A stretch of DNA of 39,503 nucleotides, taken from IMG/VR virus record IMGVR_UViG_3300025322_000078, positions 1 through 39,503 of that record; one strand, 5' to 3'. Each line of letters begins with the position of its first letter. Position 1 is the first letter of the stretch. Both the position numbers and the translations under genes were made by a program. Shown one piece after another: positions 6,685 to 14,036 of the stretch. The stretch is from a virus. The notes under the pieces are model-generated. The model was not told the DNA's origin. It saw only the letters and a list, made by a program, of their open reading frames with translations, and ran no database searches.

Positions 6685-6992
6685 GTCTTATAAATGAAAT
6701 TTATTCAGAAGTGGAGACTTTGAGAGGAATGTTGACTGCGCTTAAAGTCAATTATCCAGATCTTACCCCAAGGGTCGAACCGGCGATTGCGAAAGTAGAC
6801 GCAGTTTTAAACAACCCTTCCGATCAGACAATTCATTACTTTATAGAAGATATGCTGGAACTGGATGGTTATTTCAGAGATATCCTGGAAATGTTGGATA
6901 AATCCGATAAATATCTGATTGGTTCTGTAATGAAAACAATGGAGTTGATGAACATACTCATGGGATCGGAAGAAAGAACGAGGCTTCATTAA
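6681..6992 (+). CDS. Small helical protein of the glycan operon
   Basis: A 103-residue protein. The preferred TTG start overlaps the upstream stop (TTGA) and follows GGAGAG; a longer reading from 6648 would overlap the upstream gene further. The sequence is almost all helix (INEIYSEVETLRGMLTAL, then FIEDMLELDGYFRDILEML). No family recognised. It could be a structural partner of the neighbouring transferases. Confidence 0.5.
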   Translation: MSLINEIYSEVETLRGMLTALKVNYPDLTPRVEPAIAKVDAVLNNPSDQTIHYFIEDMLELDGYFRDILEMLDKSDKYLIGSVMKTMELMNILMGSEERTRLH

Positions 6993-6999
6993 GCAAACC

Positions 7000-7566
7000 A
7001 TGAATATCGTAATCGTGGGGCATGGCCCATCGCTTAAAAACGCGGGACTTGGAGCGCATATAGATTCTTTCGATAAGGTGGTGAGGCTCAAAGGTTCCGG
7101 TTCGGTCATCGAAACACCGGATTACGGTTCACGAACCGATGCTGTTTGCGCTTCTACGGAGGTAATGGGTAATTTCTTCAAAATCGAGGCCAATGAATAT
7201 TGGGCTTACCCGAAAAAAGGGCATTTCGACGCTCAATCGGTTATTCAGGCCATAACGAAACTCGAAAAACCGGTAATGATCCCGTTGGAGCATTGCAATT
7301 ACTGGAATCTCAGGTTCAGGCAAATGGGGGCATGTCATCCTAATGTTTCCACCGGGATGGCCGCTATTCTGATAGCGATCAAGCGATGGTCCCCGAAAGA
7401 GATTTGTCTTTTAGGGTTCGATTCATTATTGAATCCAAAGATTCCATTTGACAGAAATTTTGCAATCCCGAGAACCGGAGCGGGTCCGTACCCGAACCAC
7501 GACTGGGAAAATGAAAATCGGTTGTTGAACGTTCTTTCAAATGTTTATAAGGTGAATATTTGTTAG
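7000..7566 (+). CDS. GT29 (sialyltransferase)-like glycosyltransferase
   Basis: A 188-residue protein. It has the GT29 layout: VGHGPSL at residues 6-12, IDSFDKVVRLKG around 21-32, SRTDAVCAS around 44-52, a VSTGMAAILIAI segment (sialyl-motif S position) near 116-127, and NHDWENENRLL near the C-terminus with the conserved HxxxE. The length is short but typical of phage and bacterial members. The donor may be a CMP-nonulosonate or another nucleotide sugar; no nonulosonate synthesis gene is present. The 3' end overlaps the next gene by seven bases. Confidence 0.7.
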   Translation: MNIVIVGHGPSLKNAGLGAHIDSFDKVVRLKGSGSVIETPDYGSRTDAVCASTEVMGNFFKIEANEYWAYPKKGHFDAQSVIQAITKLEKPVMIPLEHCNYWNLRFRQMGACHPNVSTGMAAILIAIKRWSPKEICLLGFDSLLNPKIPFDRNFAIPRTGAGPYPNHDWENENRLLNVLSNVYKVNIC

Positions 7567-8324
7567 CAAATACCACATTAGCAATCACCACATTTTCCAG
7601 TACCGGGTACGAGACTTACGCCAGGAAGATGCTGGAGTCGGTTATTAAAAATTGGCCGAGTAAAATTATTGTCTATGTCGAGAAACCGATAGACATAGAC
7701 ACAGACAATGGAAAAATAGAAGTTAGAAACTTCTTCGACATCGAAGGGGCAATGAATTTCTATCAAAACATCAAGAATACGCCCGTATGTCATGGAATGG
7801 TAAACGGTAAATATAATTATAACTACGATGTATGGAGATTCTCACGAAAGATGTTGGCACAATGGGATGTGCTGAAAGATTATAATGGCAAAGTTATTTG
7901 GCTCGATGCAGACAGTATTGTCAGAAAACCCGTTACCGACGATTGGTTGATAAAACTGTTCGACGGTAAGGGTCTTTCGTATTTGGGGAGGGAAGGATTT
8001 CATACTGAAACCGGGTTTATCGGTTTCGACACCGAAAATGAGAAATTCAGGGAATTCCTGAAATATTACATCGGGTTTATCCGGCATGGATGGTTCAAGG
8101 ATCATAAACGGTGGCATGATTGTGAAGCATTCGACTTTGCCAGAGAGAAATCCGGCATATCTGGCAACAATCTATCCCCGTTTTTCAAGATTCCAAAAGA
8201 CCGGGTAATGTCATTGGCGGACCTGGATGTCGTTGAAAGGTCTGTGTTGGGGGAATATTTCTTTCACGCCAAGGGCGCTAAAAAGAAGGGCGCGAAACCA
8301 AGAGTTATGCCTCATGCTGCTTAG
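7560..8324 (+). CDS. GT-A fold glycosyltransferase
   Basis: A 254-residue protein with a TTG start preceded by AAGGTG and overlapping the upstream gene. A WLDADSIV motif (DxD metal/nucleotide-sugar site) lies near residues 118-125 after a beta-rich N-terminus, and GLSYLGREGFHTETGFIGFD follows as the acceptor-side segment. The C-terminus is basic (AKKKGAKPR). It likely uses a nucleotide sugar with a divalent metal. The acceptor is unknown; the operon suggests it builds the same glycan as its neighbours. Confidence 0.7.
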   Translation: MLANTTLAITTFSSTGYETYARKMLESVIKNWPSKIIVYVEKPIDIDTDNGKIEVRNFFDIEGAMNFYQNIKNTPVCHGMVNGKYNYNYDVWRFSRKMLAQWDVLKDYNGKVIWLDADSIVRKPVTDDWLIKLFDGKGLSYLGREGFHTETGFIGFDTENEKFREFLKYYIGFIRHGWFKDHKRWHDCEAFDFAREKSGISGNNLSPFFKIPKDRVMSLADLDVVERSVLGEYFFHAKGAKKKGAKPRVMPHAA

Positions 8325-8841
8325 CGATAAGTATAAAAAACAACTTATCAGGATGCACGAAAAATATAGATCCTTCGGATCCGGCTCAAAATTCAGGAAT
8401 GCCGTTATCAAAGCACTCGGATATGAAGATGTCCTCGATTATGGATGCGGTAAAGGAAAACTTCTCGTAAACAAGAAATACGACCCCGCTATTACTGAGT
8501 TTTCCAACGAACCGGAACCTGCGGATTTGGTGGTGTGTACGGATGTTCTTGAGCATATAGAGCCGGATTGTCTGGATGATGTGTTGAGACATATCAAGTC
8601 CAAGATGATTAAAGCCGGGTTTTTCACTATCAGTTGTTCTCCGGCCGCGAAGAAGTTGCCGGACGGGAGAAATGCACACCTTACGGTCCATCCACCGGAA
8701 TGGTGGATAAATAAATTATCGGAATTCTTCGTTATCGAAAAGTCTTCTTTTCGCGCCGACGAGAGGAAGTTGGCAATATCTGTCGAGCTTGAGGTTCATT
8801 TAAAGCCCCTGGGCGTGCGCCAGCGTAAGGAGGCCGTTTGA
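8314..8841 (+). CDS. Class I SAM-dependent methyltransferase
   Basis: A 175-residue protein starting at the ATG at 8314, which overlaps the upstream gene by 11 bases; an upstream in-frame start at 8227 lies deep in the neighbour. Motif I is VLDYGCGKGKLL (about residues 40-51) and the motif II/III area is VVCTDVLEHIEPDCLDDVL, as in Methyltransf_11/23-type enzymes. In this operon a sugar or glycan O-/N-methylation is the simplest role, but the substrate cannot be read from sequence. Its stop overlaps the TTG of the next gene. Confidence 0.75.
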   Translation: MLLSDKYKKQLIRMHEKYRSFGSGSKFRNAVIKALGYEDVLDYGCGKGKLLVNKKYDPAITEFSNEPEPADLVVCTDVLEHIEPDCLDDVLRHIKSKMIKAGFFTISCSPAAKKLPDGRNAHLTVHPPEWWINKLSEFFVIEKSSFRADERKLAISVELEVHLKPLGVRQRKEAV

Positions 8842-9785
8842 AGGCATTTATTACCGGACTGACCGGCCAGGATGGCAGATATTTAACTGAATTACTTTTG
8901 AATAAAGGTTATAGGGTTCATGGTTTAACGAGAAGAACCGCGCAATCCAAAGTCATTCCATCTGGTGTTATCGTACATGAAGGCGATGTCACCGATCCAT
9001 CTATAAAAGATCTGATTCAAGATATTCAACCGGATGAAGTTTACCATCTGGCGGCAATGTCGCATGTTGGAGAGTCGTTCAAAATCCCGAAAACGACGTT
9101 CGAGATAAACGCTATCGGTACATTGAACGTACTGGAAGGTGCGAAATCCACCGGATCACGATTCTATCAGGCGTCAACATCCGAATTATTCGGATCGACA
9201 CCGCCGCCGCAGAATGAAAAATCTCTATTTCATCCACGAAGTCCTTATGGAATATCGAAGCTTGCAGCATATTGGCTGACGGTTAATTACCGTGAGGCTT
9301 ATGGACTGTATGCCTGTAATGGAATTTTATTCAATCATGAATCTCCGATTCGAGGAGTGGATTTCGTAACCAGGAAAGTCTGTCAGGCAGTAGCCAGAAT
9401 AAAATTCGGGCTACAGAGATATATTTTTCTCGGGAATCTGGATGCCAGGAGAGATTGGGGGCATGCGAAAGATTTTGTAGAAGCCATGTGGCTCATGATG
9501 CAGCAACCTGGACCGGATGATTATATCGTTGCTACCGGAGAATCCAGATCAGTCAGAGAACTTCTGACGGAGGCATTCAGATATATCGGTATTGAAGATT
9601 GGTCTGGTTTTGTAAAACAAGATAAAGATTATATCCGCCCCGCCGATGTAGGCAGCCTGATTGGAGATTCGTCCAGGATCAGAGCATTGGGGTGGAAACC
9701 AGAGTATTCCTTTGAATCTTTAATCAAAGAGATGATGGAGTCTGAAATTGCAAAAGCCTGTAAAGAAGCATCCATTGGCGATTAG
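8838..9785 (+). CDS. gmd: GDP-mannose 4,6-dehydratase
   Basis: A 315-residue extended SDR enzyme that converts GDP-D-mannose to GDP-4-keto-6-deoxy-D-mannose with bound NADP+. The N-terminal ITGLTGQDGRYL carries the nucleotide-binding glycines. YHLAAMSHVGESF, STSELFG (catalytic Ser/Thr), SPYGISKLAAYW (the YxxxK pair) and FNHESPIRG are all Gmd signatures. RRDWGHAKDFVEAMW is also conserved. It is slightly shorter than bacterial Gmd (about 340-370). It starts with a TTG after GGAGG, overlapping the methyltransferase stop. The following gene encodes the expected next enzyme of 3,6-dideoxyhexose synthesis. Confidence 0.9.
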   Translation: MKAFITGLTGQDGRYLTELLLNKGYRVHGLTRRTAQSKVIPSGVIVHEGDVTDPSIKDLIQDIQPDEVYHLAAMSHVGESFKIPKTTFEINAIGTLNVLEGAKSTGSRFYQASTSELFGSTPPPQNEKSLFHPRSPYGISKLAAYWLTVNYREAYGLYACNGILFNHESPIRGVDFVTRKVCQAVARIKFGLQRYIFLGNLDARRDWGHAKDFVEAMWLMMQQPGPDDYIVATGESRSVRELLTEAFRYIGIEDWSGFVKQDKDYIRPADVGSLIGDSSRIRALGWKPEYSFESLIKEMMESEIAKACKEASIGD

Positions 9786-10857
9786 TACCTGGGGGTTGGA
9801 AGAAAGAGAAGCCATCTTGAACGTCCTGGATTCGGGGATGTTCACGATGGGACCGAAGGTAAAGGAATTCGAGGAGGCGTACGCGGCGTGGGTGGGGACC
9901 AAGTATGCCGTCATGGTCAATTCCGGTTCCTCTGCAAACCTTCTCATGGTTGCGGCCTATACGTTCAGGAATAAAGCCGGCACGGTCATTGTACCGGCGG
10001 TTTCCTGGTCTACGTCCTATTCTCCGTTTCAGCAATATGGATGGACGTTGAAGTTCGTGGACATAGACAAAGACACGCTGAACTATGACATTGAATCGCT
10101 GAAAGAAGCTTATGAAGGCGGGGATTTGATCCTGGCGGTAAATCTGCTGGGAAACCCCAATGATTATCGCTGGTTCCCTTCCACGAATATTCTGGAAGAC
10201 AATTGCGAGTCCATGGGCGCGGTTTATAGTAATTTCAGAACCGGTAATTTCGGGTTGATGTCTTCACATTCGATGTTTTTTTCTCACCATATCCAGACAA
10301 TGGAGGGCGGGATAATTACCACGAATGACGAATATTATTACCAGATGCTTTTATGTCTTCGTTCTCACGGATGGACAAGGCACTTACCGGAAAAGAATGT
10401 CTTTAATGTAAAGCCATCTGCGTATGAATTTCTTTTCCCTGGATACAACGTCAGGCCGATGGAAATGCAAGCGGCGGTTGGGATTGAACAGTTAAGGAAG
10501 ATTGACGGATTTATCTCCGCAAGACGTGAAAACGCCGAACGATGGAAGGAAGTATGTCAAAACCGGGGTTGGTGGTCTCAGAAAGAGCCTGGAACAGGAA
10601 AATCATCCTGGTTTGCCTTTGCTATTATTGACGACAAAATAGAAGAAATAAAGAAAGAGCTCGATGAAAAGGGAATTGAACACCGGCCAATCGTCGGAGG
10701 TAATTTTCTGAGATCGCGTTCAATCGAATGGTACAGCATAAATCGTAAAAAAGATCCGGTTTCGTATAAAAATGCCGACCGTATACACGAAAAAGGAATT
10801 TACATCGGAAATTTTCATAAACGGGCGGAATTCGGCCTATGCCGAAGGCACTCATGA
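9748..10857 (+). CDS. colD: ColD-type GDP-4-keto-6-deoxymannose 3-dehydratase
   Basis: A 369-residue DegT/DnrJ/EryC1/StrS-fold PLP enzyme. The TTG at 9748 with GGAG upstream keeps the family's PLAxSTW start. Signatures include AVMVNSGSSANLLMVAA, IVPAVSWSTSYSP, ILEDNCESMGA and PGYNVRPMEMQAA. At the PLP-lysine position of aminotransferases it has SMFFSHHIQTMEGG, i.e. His, the hallmark of ColD, which removes O3 of GDP-4-keto-6-deoxymannose toward colitose. No Fe-S cysteine pattern of the E1/RfbH type is seen. The C-terminus after GIYIGN looks cut short by roughly 15 residues and replaced by an unrelated tail, so activity is uncertain. It overlaps gmd by 38 bases. Confidence 0.85.
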   Translation: MQKPVKKHPLAISTWGLEEREAILNVLDSGMFTMGPKVKEFEEAYAAWVGTKYAVMVNSGSSANLLMVAAYTFRNKAGTVIVPAVSWSTSYSPFQQYGWTLKFVDIDKDTLNYDIESLKEAYEGGDLILAVNLLGNPNDYRWFPSTNILEDNCESMGAVYSNFRTGNFGLMSSHSMFFSHHIQTMEGGIITTNDEYYYQMLLCLRSHGWTRHLPEKNVFNVKPSAYEFLFPGYNVRPMEMQAAVGIEQLRKIDGFISARRENAERWKEVCQNRGWWSQKEPGTGKSSWFAFAIIDDKIEEIKKELDEKGIEHRPIVGGNFLRSRSIEWYSINRKKDPVSYKNADRIHEKGIYIGNFHKRAEFGLCRRHS

Positions 10858-11588
10858 AGGTATTCCTCGGTTACGATAAACGGGAAGCGTTGGGGTCATG
10901 GGTTTTCCAGCATTCGATAATCAAGCGAGCATCCATTCCGGTCCAATTCACGCTTCTGGATAGACGAATCAAGGATCCAAATTCGTATTTCTCGCCTTTC
11001 TCGAAATTGAATTTGCGGGCCTCTAATGAGTTCACCTTCTCACGTTATCTCTGCGCTCGTATATCTGGATATTCAGGTGACCCGGTTCTATTCGCGGATG
11101 GAGCCGATCAGGTCTGTCTTACGGACATAGCTGGTCTTAAAGCCTTGTGGCAACCGTATAAAGCGGTTCAGGTCGTCAAGCGTAATGTTTATTCACCGAC
11201 ATCTCCCAAGCTCAAGGGAACGGAAATGGAGTCCGTCAATGTTGCTTATCCATGCAAGCATTGGTCGAGCGTAATGCTCATCAACCCCGGACATTACGGT
11301 TGGCGGAGGGTCGATTGGGAACAAACCAGTCCAGATTACTGGCATGGGTTCGGATGGTTGAAACCGGATGAAATCGGAGAGTTGCCTCCCGAATGGAATA
11401 GATTAGTCGATGAAGGAGATTCCATAAAAGGGAAAATCCTGCATTGGACGCTGGGGGTTCCGGCGATGCATGAATATCGCGATGCGCCGGGGGCCTCGAT
11501 CTGGTGGAAAGAAGCGCAGGATGCAATGAATATTTGCGATAGGAAATGGATTTCAAAACTCAATTCAATTCATAAAAAGGAAAAATGA
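10854..11588 (+). CDS. GT-A type glycosyltransferase
   Basis: A 244-residue protein. The ATG at 10854 overlaps the upstream TGA as ATGA, with AAGG just upstream, and is preferred to the ATG at 10839. MKVFLGYDKREALGSWVFQHSI is the strand-helix start seen in GT8-like enzymes, and VLFADGADQVCL supplies the DxD-like acidic site. Later segments (HWSSVMLINPGHYGW, GKILHWTLGVPAMHEY) resemble the substrate-binding end of such folds. It is a candidate transferase for the dideoxyhexose made by the two upstream enzymes. Confidence 0.65.
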   Translation: MKVFLGYDKREALGSWVFQHSIIKRASIPVQFTLLDRRIKDPNSYFSPFSKLNLRASNEFTFSRYLCARISGYSGDPVLFADGADQVCLTDIAGLKALWQPYKAVQVVKRNVYSPTSPKLKGTEMESVNVAYPCKHWSSVMLINPGHYGWRRVDWEQTSPDYWHGFGWLKPDEIGELPPEWNRLVDEGDSIKGKILHWTLGVPAMHEYRDAPGASIWWKEAQDAMNICDRKWISKLNSIHKKEK

Positions 11589-12526
11589 TTACCGATAGAA
11601 TCGACGCAATAACCGGAATTCCCCCTGAATATCGTCATGCGATCCTTCCGGCCCCGAAATCGGTAAAAATAGAATTAACGTCGCAATGTAATTACCGATG
11701 CGGATTCTGTGCACACCGGCTGAGAATGAAAGAACGCGGTGGGATGGATCGTGAATTTTACGAACGTATCGTACTGGAGATGTACCAATCGGGGGTTCGT
11801 GAACTGGGGGTATTTTACATCGGCGAATCGTTCATGTGCGGTTGGTTGCCGGAGGCTATTTCGTATGCCAAAACAGTCGGATTTCCATATGTATTTTTGA
11901 CAACGAACGGAAGTTTGGCGGATGCATCCACAGTAAAGGCGTGCATGGAAGCCGGTCTGGATTCGCTGAAATTCAGCATGAACAATGCCGACCCGGAACA
12001 ATTCGAGAAAGTTGCCGGGGTCAAATCGAAGTTATGGGTTCAATCGCTCATGAATCTCAAAAATACTTATTGGGTTCGCGAGCAAGGTAAATATGCCTGC
12101 CGGCTTTATGCCTCCAGTATCAAATACGATGGAGAACAGCAGGATAAAATGCAGGAATTGGTGGAAGAAATTCTTCCATATGTAGACCAACATTACTGGC
12201 TACCGCTGTATTCGATGGGAAACCTGTCCGCGCAGCGCGAGCGCGAATTGGGTTACAGGCCAACGGCCGGGAATCAAGCAAGGTTGGGGGCGTTGCGCGA
12301 TCCGCTTCCTTGCTGGTCGGCTTTTACCGAAGGTCACATTACTCACGATGGAAAACTTTCGGCTTGCTGTTTCGATGCGGCGGATAAATGGACGATGGCG
12401 GATTTAAACGAAGTACCTTTCATGGATGGCTGGAACAGCCTTTCTTTTCAAAACTTGCGTTCAGCTCATTTGAGAAAAGACGTTACCGGAACTATTTGTG
12501 AACAATGCGTGGCTTACAATGTGTGA
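11585..12526 (+). CDS. Radical SAM/SPASM protein
   Basis: A 313-residue protein coupled to the upstream gene by ATGA. The radical SAM cluster motif is SQCNYRCGFC (Cys35, Cys39, Cys42). The TIM-barrel part includes GVFYIGESFM and SLKFSMNNADPEQFEKV. The C-terminal SPASM-type region carries PCWSAFTEGHITHDGKLSAC with a second Cys, then GTICEQC, enough for an extra Fe-S cluster. Such proteins modify peptides, sugars or cofactors; within a glycan operon a sugar or acceptor modification is plausible. DNA copied from its 3' region recurs in the gap before the terminase gene. Confidence 0.8.
   Translation: MITDRIDAITGIPPEYRHAILPAPKSVKIELTSQCNYRCGFCAHRLRMKERGGMDREFYERIVLEMYQSGVRELGVFYIGESFMCGWLPEAISYAKTVGFPYVFLTTNGSLADASTVKACMEAGLDSLKFSMNNADPEQFEKVAGVKSKLWVQSLMNLKNTYWVREQGKYACRLYASSIKYDGEQQDKMQELVEEILPYVDQHYWLPLYSMGNLSAQRERELGYRPTAGNQARLGALRDPLPCWSAFTEGHITHDGKLSACCFDAADKWTMADLNEVPFMDGWNSLSFQNLRSAHLRKDVTGTICEQCVAYNV
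12425..12439 (+). repeat. Direct repeat copy 1 (inside radical SAM gene)
   Basis: GATGGCTGGAACAGC, encoding DGWNS near the protein's C-terminus. Identical copies lie at 12538-12552 and 12555-12569 in the non-coding gap downstream. Confidence 0.9.
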
Positions 12527-12600
12527 ATAAGTTTTGAGATGGCTGGAACAGCTTGATGGCTGGAACAGCTTAACGACTATGGAATCTTGTGAATAAGTTT
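12522..12600 (+). repeat. Duplicated junction between glycan operon and terminase
   Basis: TGTGAATAAGTTT occurs at 12522-12534 (spanning the radical SAM stop) and again at 12588-12600, just before the terminase ATG. Between them are two tandem copies of GATGGCTGGAACAGC. The gap is thus built almost wholly from copies of the upstream gene's end, a recombination or slippage scar. Confidence 0.8.
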
Positions 12601-12601
12601 A

Positions 12602-14035
12602 ATGAATAAACTTGAAGACGTAACAAATCTCGTATCGCAAATAGAAAATTACCGGAATACGCATAGGCTCGAATTCTACGAGCCGTATGGTTATCAAAAA
12701 AAGTTTCACCATGCTCATGGACTGGGCGGTGGACTGGCCGCTCAAAGAGCGTTAATCGCCGGGAATCAGGTCGGAAAGACATTTTGCGGCGCGATGGAGA
12801 CGGCGTTTCATTTAACCGGTCTGTATCCTGCGTGGTGGGAAGGGTATAGATTCGATAAGCCGGTCGAATGGATGGTTGCCAGTACCACGAACGAAACGAC
12901 TCGTGACCGATGCCAACGTGAAATCTTCGGTGAGCCCACGGATGACCGGTCGCTCGGGACCGGAGCGGTTCCGAAGAAGTTCATCGGGGAGCCTACGAGA
13001 AAGCCCGGAGTCCCAAACGCTTACGATTCCGTTTTGGTGAAACACGTTTCCGGCGGGTGGTCGAAAGTTTATTTTCGTGCCTATGAGCAAGGTGCGAAGA
13101 AATTCATGGGATACCGTATCGACGGCGGTTGGGGTGACGAAGAACCGCCTGCGGACGTATGGTCGCAAATGCTTCGTGGGACTTTCGCCACCAATGGTAT
13201 CTTGTTCCTGACCTTCACCCCGGAAGAAGGATTTACGAACGTAGTGCATCAATTCGTAAACGATCTAAAAATGGGACAGGCTGTCGTCCACGCGGAATGG
13301 GACGATGCGCCTCACATGACTCCCGAAAAACAGGAACAGAAATTAGGGGCAATCCCGTCTCACGAAAGAGAAATGCGCCGCCGGGGTGTGCCGATGATGG
13401 GCACAGGTATCGTGTATCCGGTGAATGAAGACGTTCTCAAAACCGATCCGATAGTTATTCCCGGTCATTGGGCGAGAATCTTCGCGGTGGATTTCGGGTG
13501 GGATCACCCGGCTGCGCTGGTATGTCTCGCATGGGATCGGGACACGGACGTAATCTACGTTTACGATGTTTGGAAACAATCCAAGGCTTTATTGGAAGTC
13601 CATGCGCAAGCCATCAAATCGCGTGGGGAATGGGTTCCAATCGCATGGCCGCATGACGGAATGAAGCATGACCCGAAATCCGGCAAACCCATGGCGGATT
13701 TATACCGATCCATGGGTTGTAACATGCACTTCCAGCCATTCTCAAATCCACCCTCGATAGGGCAAAAGGAAGGCCAAGGAGGGAATGGCGTCGAAGTCGG
13801 CGTTCTGGAAATTCTATCGCGCATGGAAACCGGACGGTTCAAGGTATTTTCGCACCTGAAAGATTGGTTCGATGAGTGGCGAATGTACCATCGCAAGGAC
13901 GGTGAAATCGTAAAACTCAACGATGACTTGATGGACGCTACCCGTTACGCGGTGCAGATGAGGCGTCATGCCATGACGCAACCCGTCAGAGCGAAACCAC
14001 AACAATCTTATGCGGGCATGAGTAATTGGGGCTGA
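12602..14035 (+). CDS. terL: Terminase large subunit
   Basis: A 477-residue packaging motor ATPase-nuclease. The Walker A motif is GNQVGKT (residues 54-60) and the Walker B region is GGWGDEEPP near 175-183. The RNase H-like nuclease domain starts with FAVDFGWDHPAAL near 292 and continues with WPHDGMKHD and LNDDLMDATRYAV at the end. The length fits podovirus Terminase_6-type proteins. It cuts and translocates concatemeric DNA into the prohead at the portal. No clear Shine-Dalgarno precedes the ATG, which follows the duplicated junction sequence. Confidence 0.93.
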   Translation: MNKLEDVTNLVSQIENYRNTHRLEFYEPYGYQKKFHHAHGLGGGLAAQRALIAGNQVGKTFCGAMETAFHLTGLYPAWWEGYRFDKPVEWMVASTTNETTRDRCQREIFGEPTDDRSLGTGAVPKKFIGEPTRKPGVPNAYDSVLVKHVSGGWSKVYFRAYEQGAKKFMGYRIDGGWGDEEPPADVWSQMLRGTFATNGILFLTFTPEEGFTNVVHQFVNDLKMGQAVVHAEWDDAPHMTPEKQEQKLGAIPSHEREMRRRGVPMMGTGIVYPVNEDVLKTDPIVIPGHWARIFAVDFGWDHPAALVCLAWDRDTDVIYVYDVWKQSKALLEVHAQAIKSRGEWVPIAWPHDGMKHDPKSGKPMADLYRSMGCNMHFQPFSNPPSIGQKEGQGGNGVEVGVLEILSRMETGRFKVFSHLKDWFDEWRMYHRKDGEIVKLNDDLMDATRYAVQMRRHAMTQPVRAKPQQSYAGMSNWG

Positions 14036-14036
14036 A

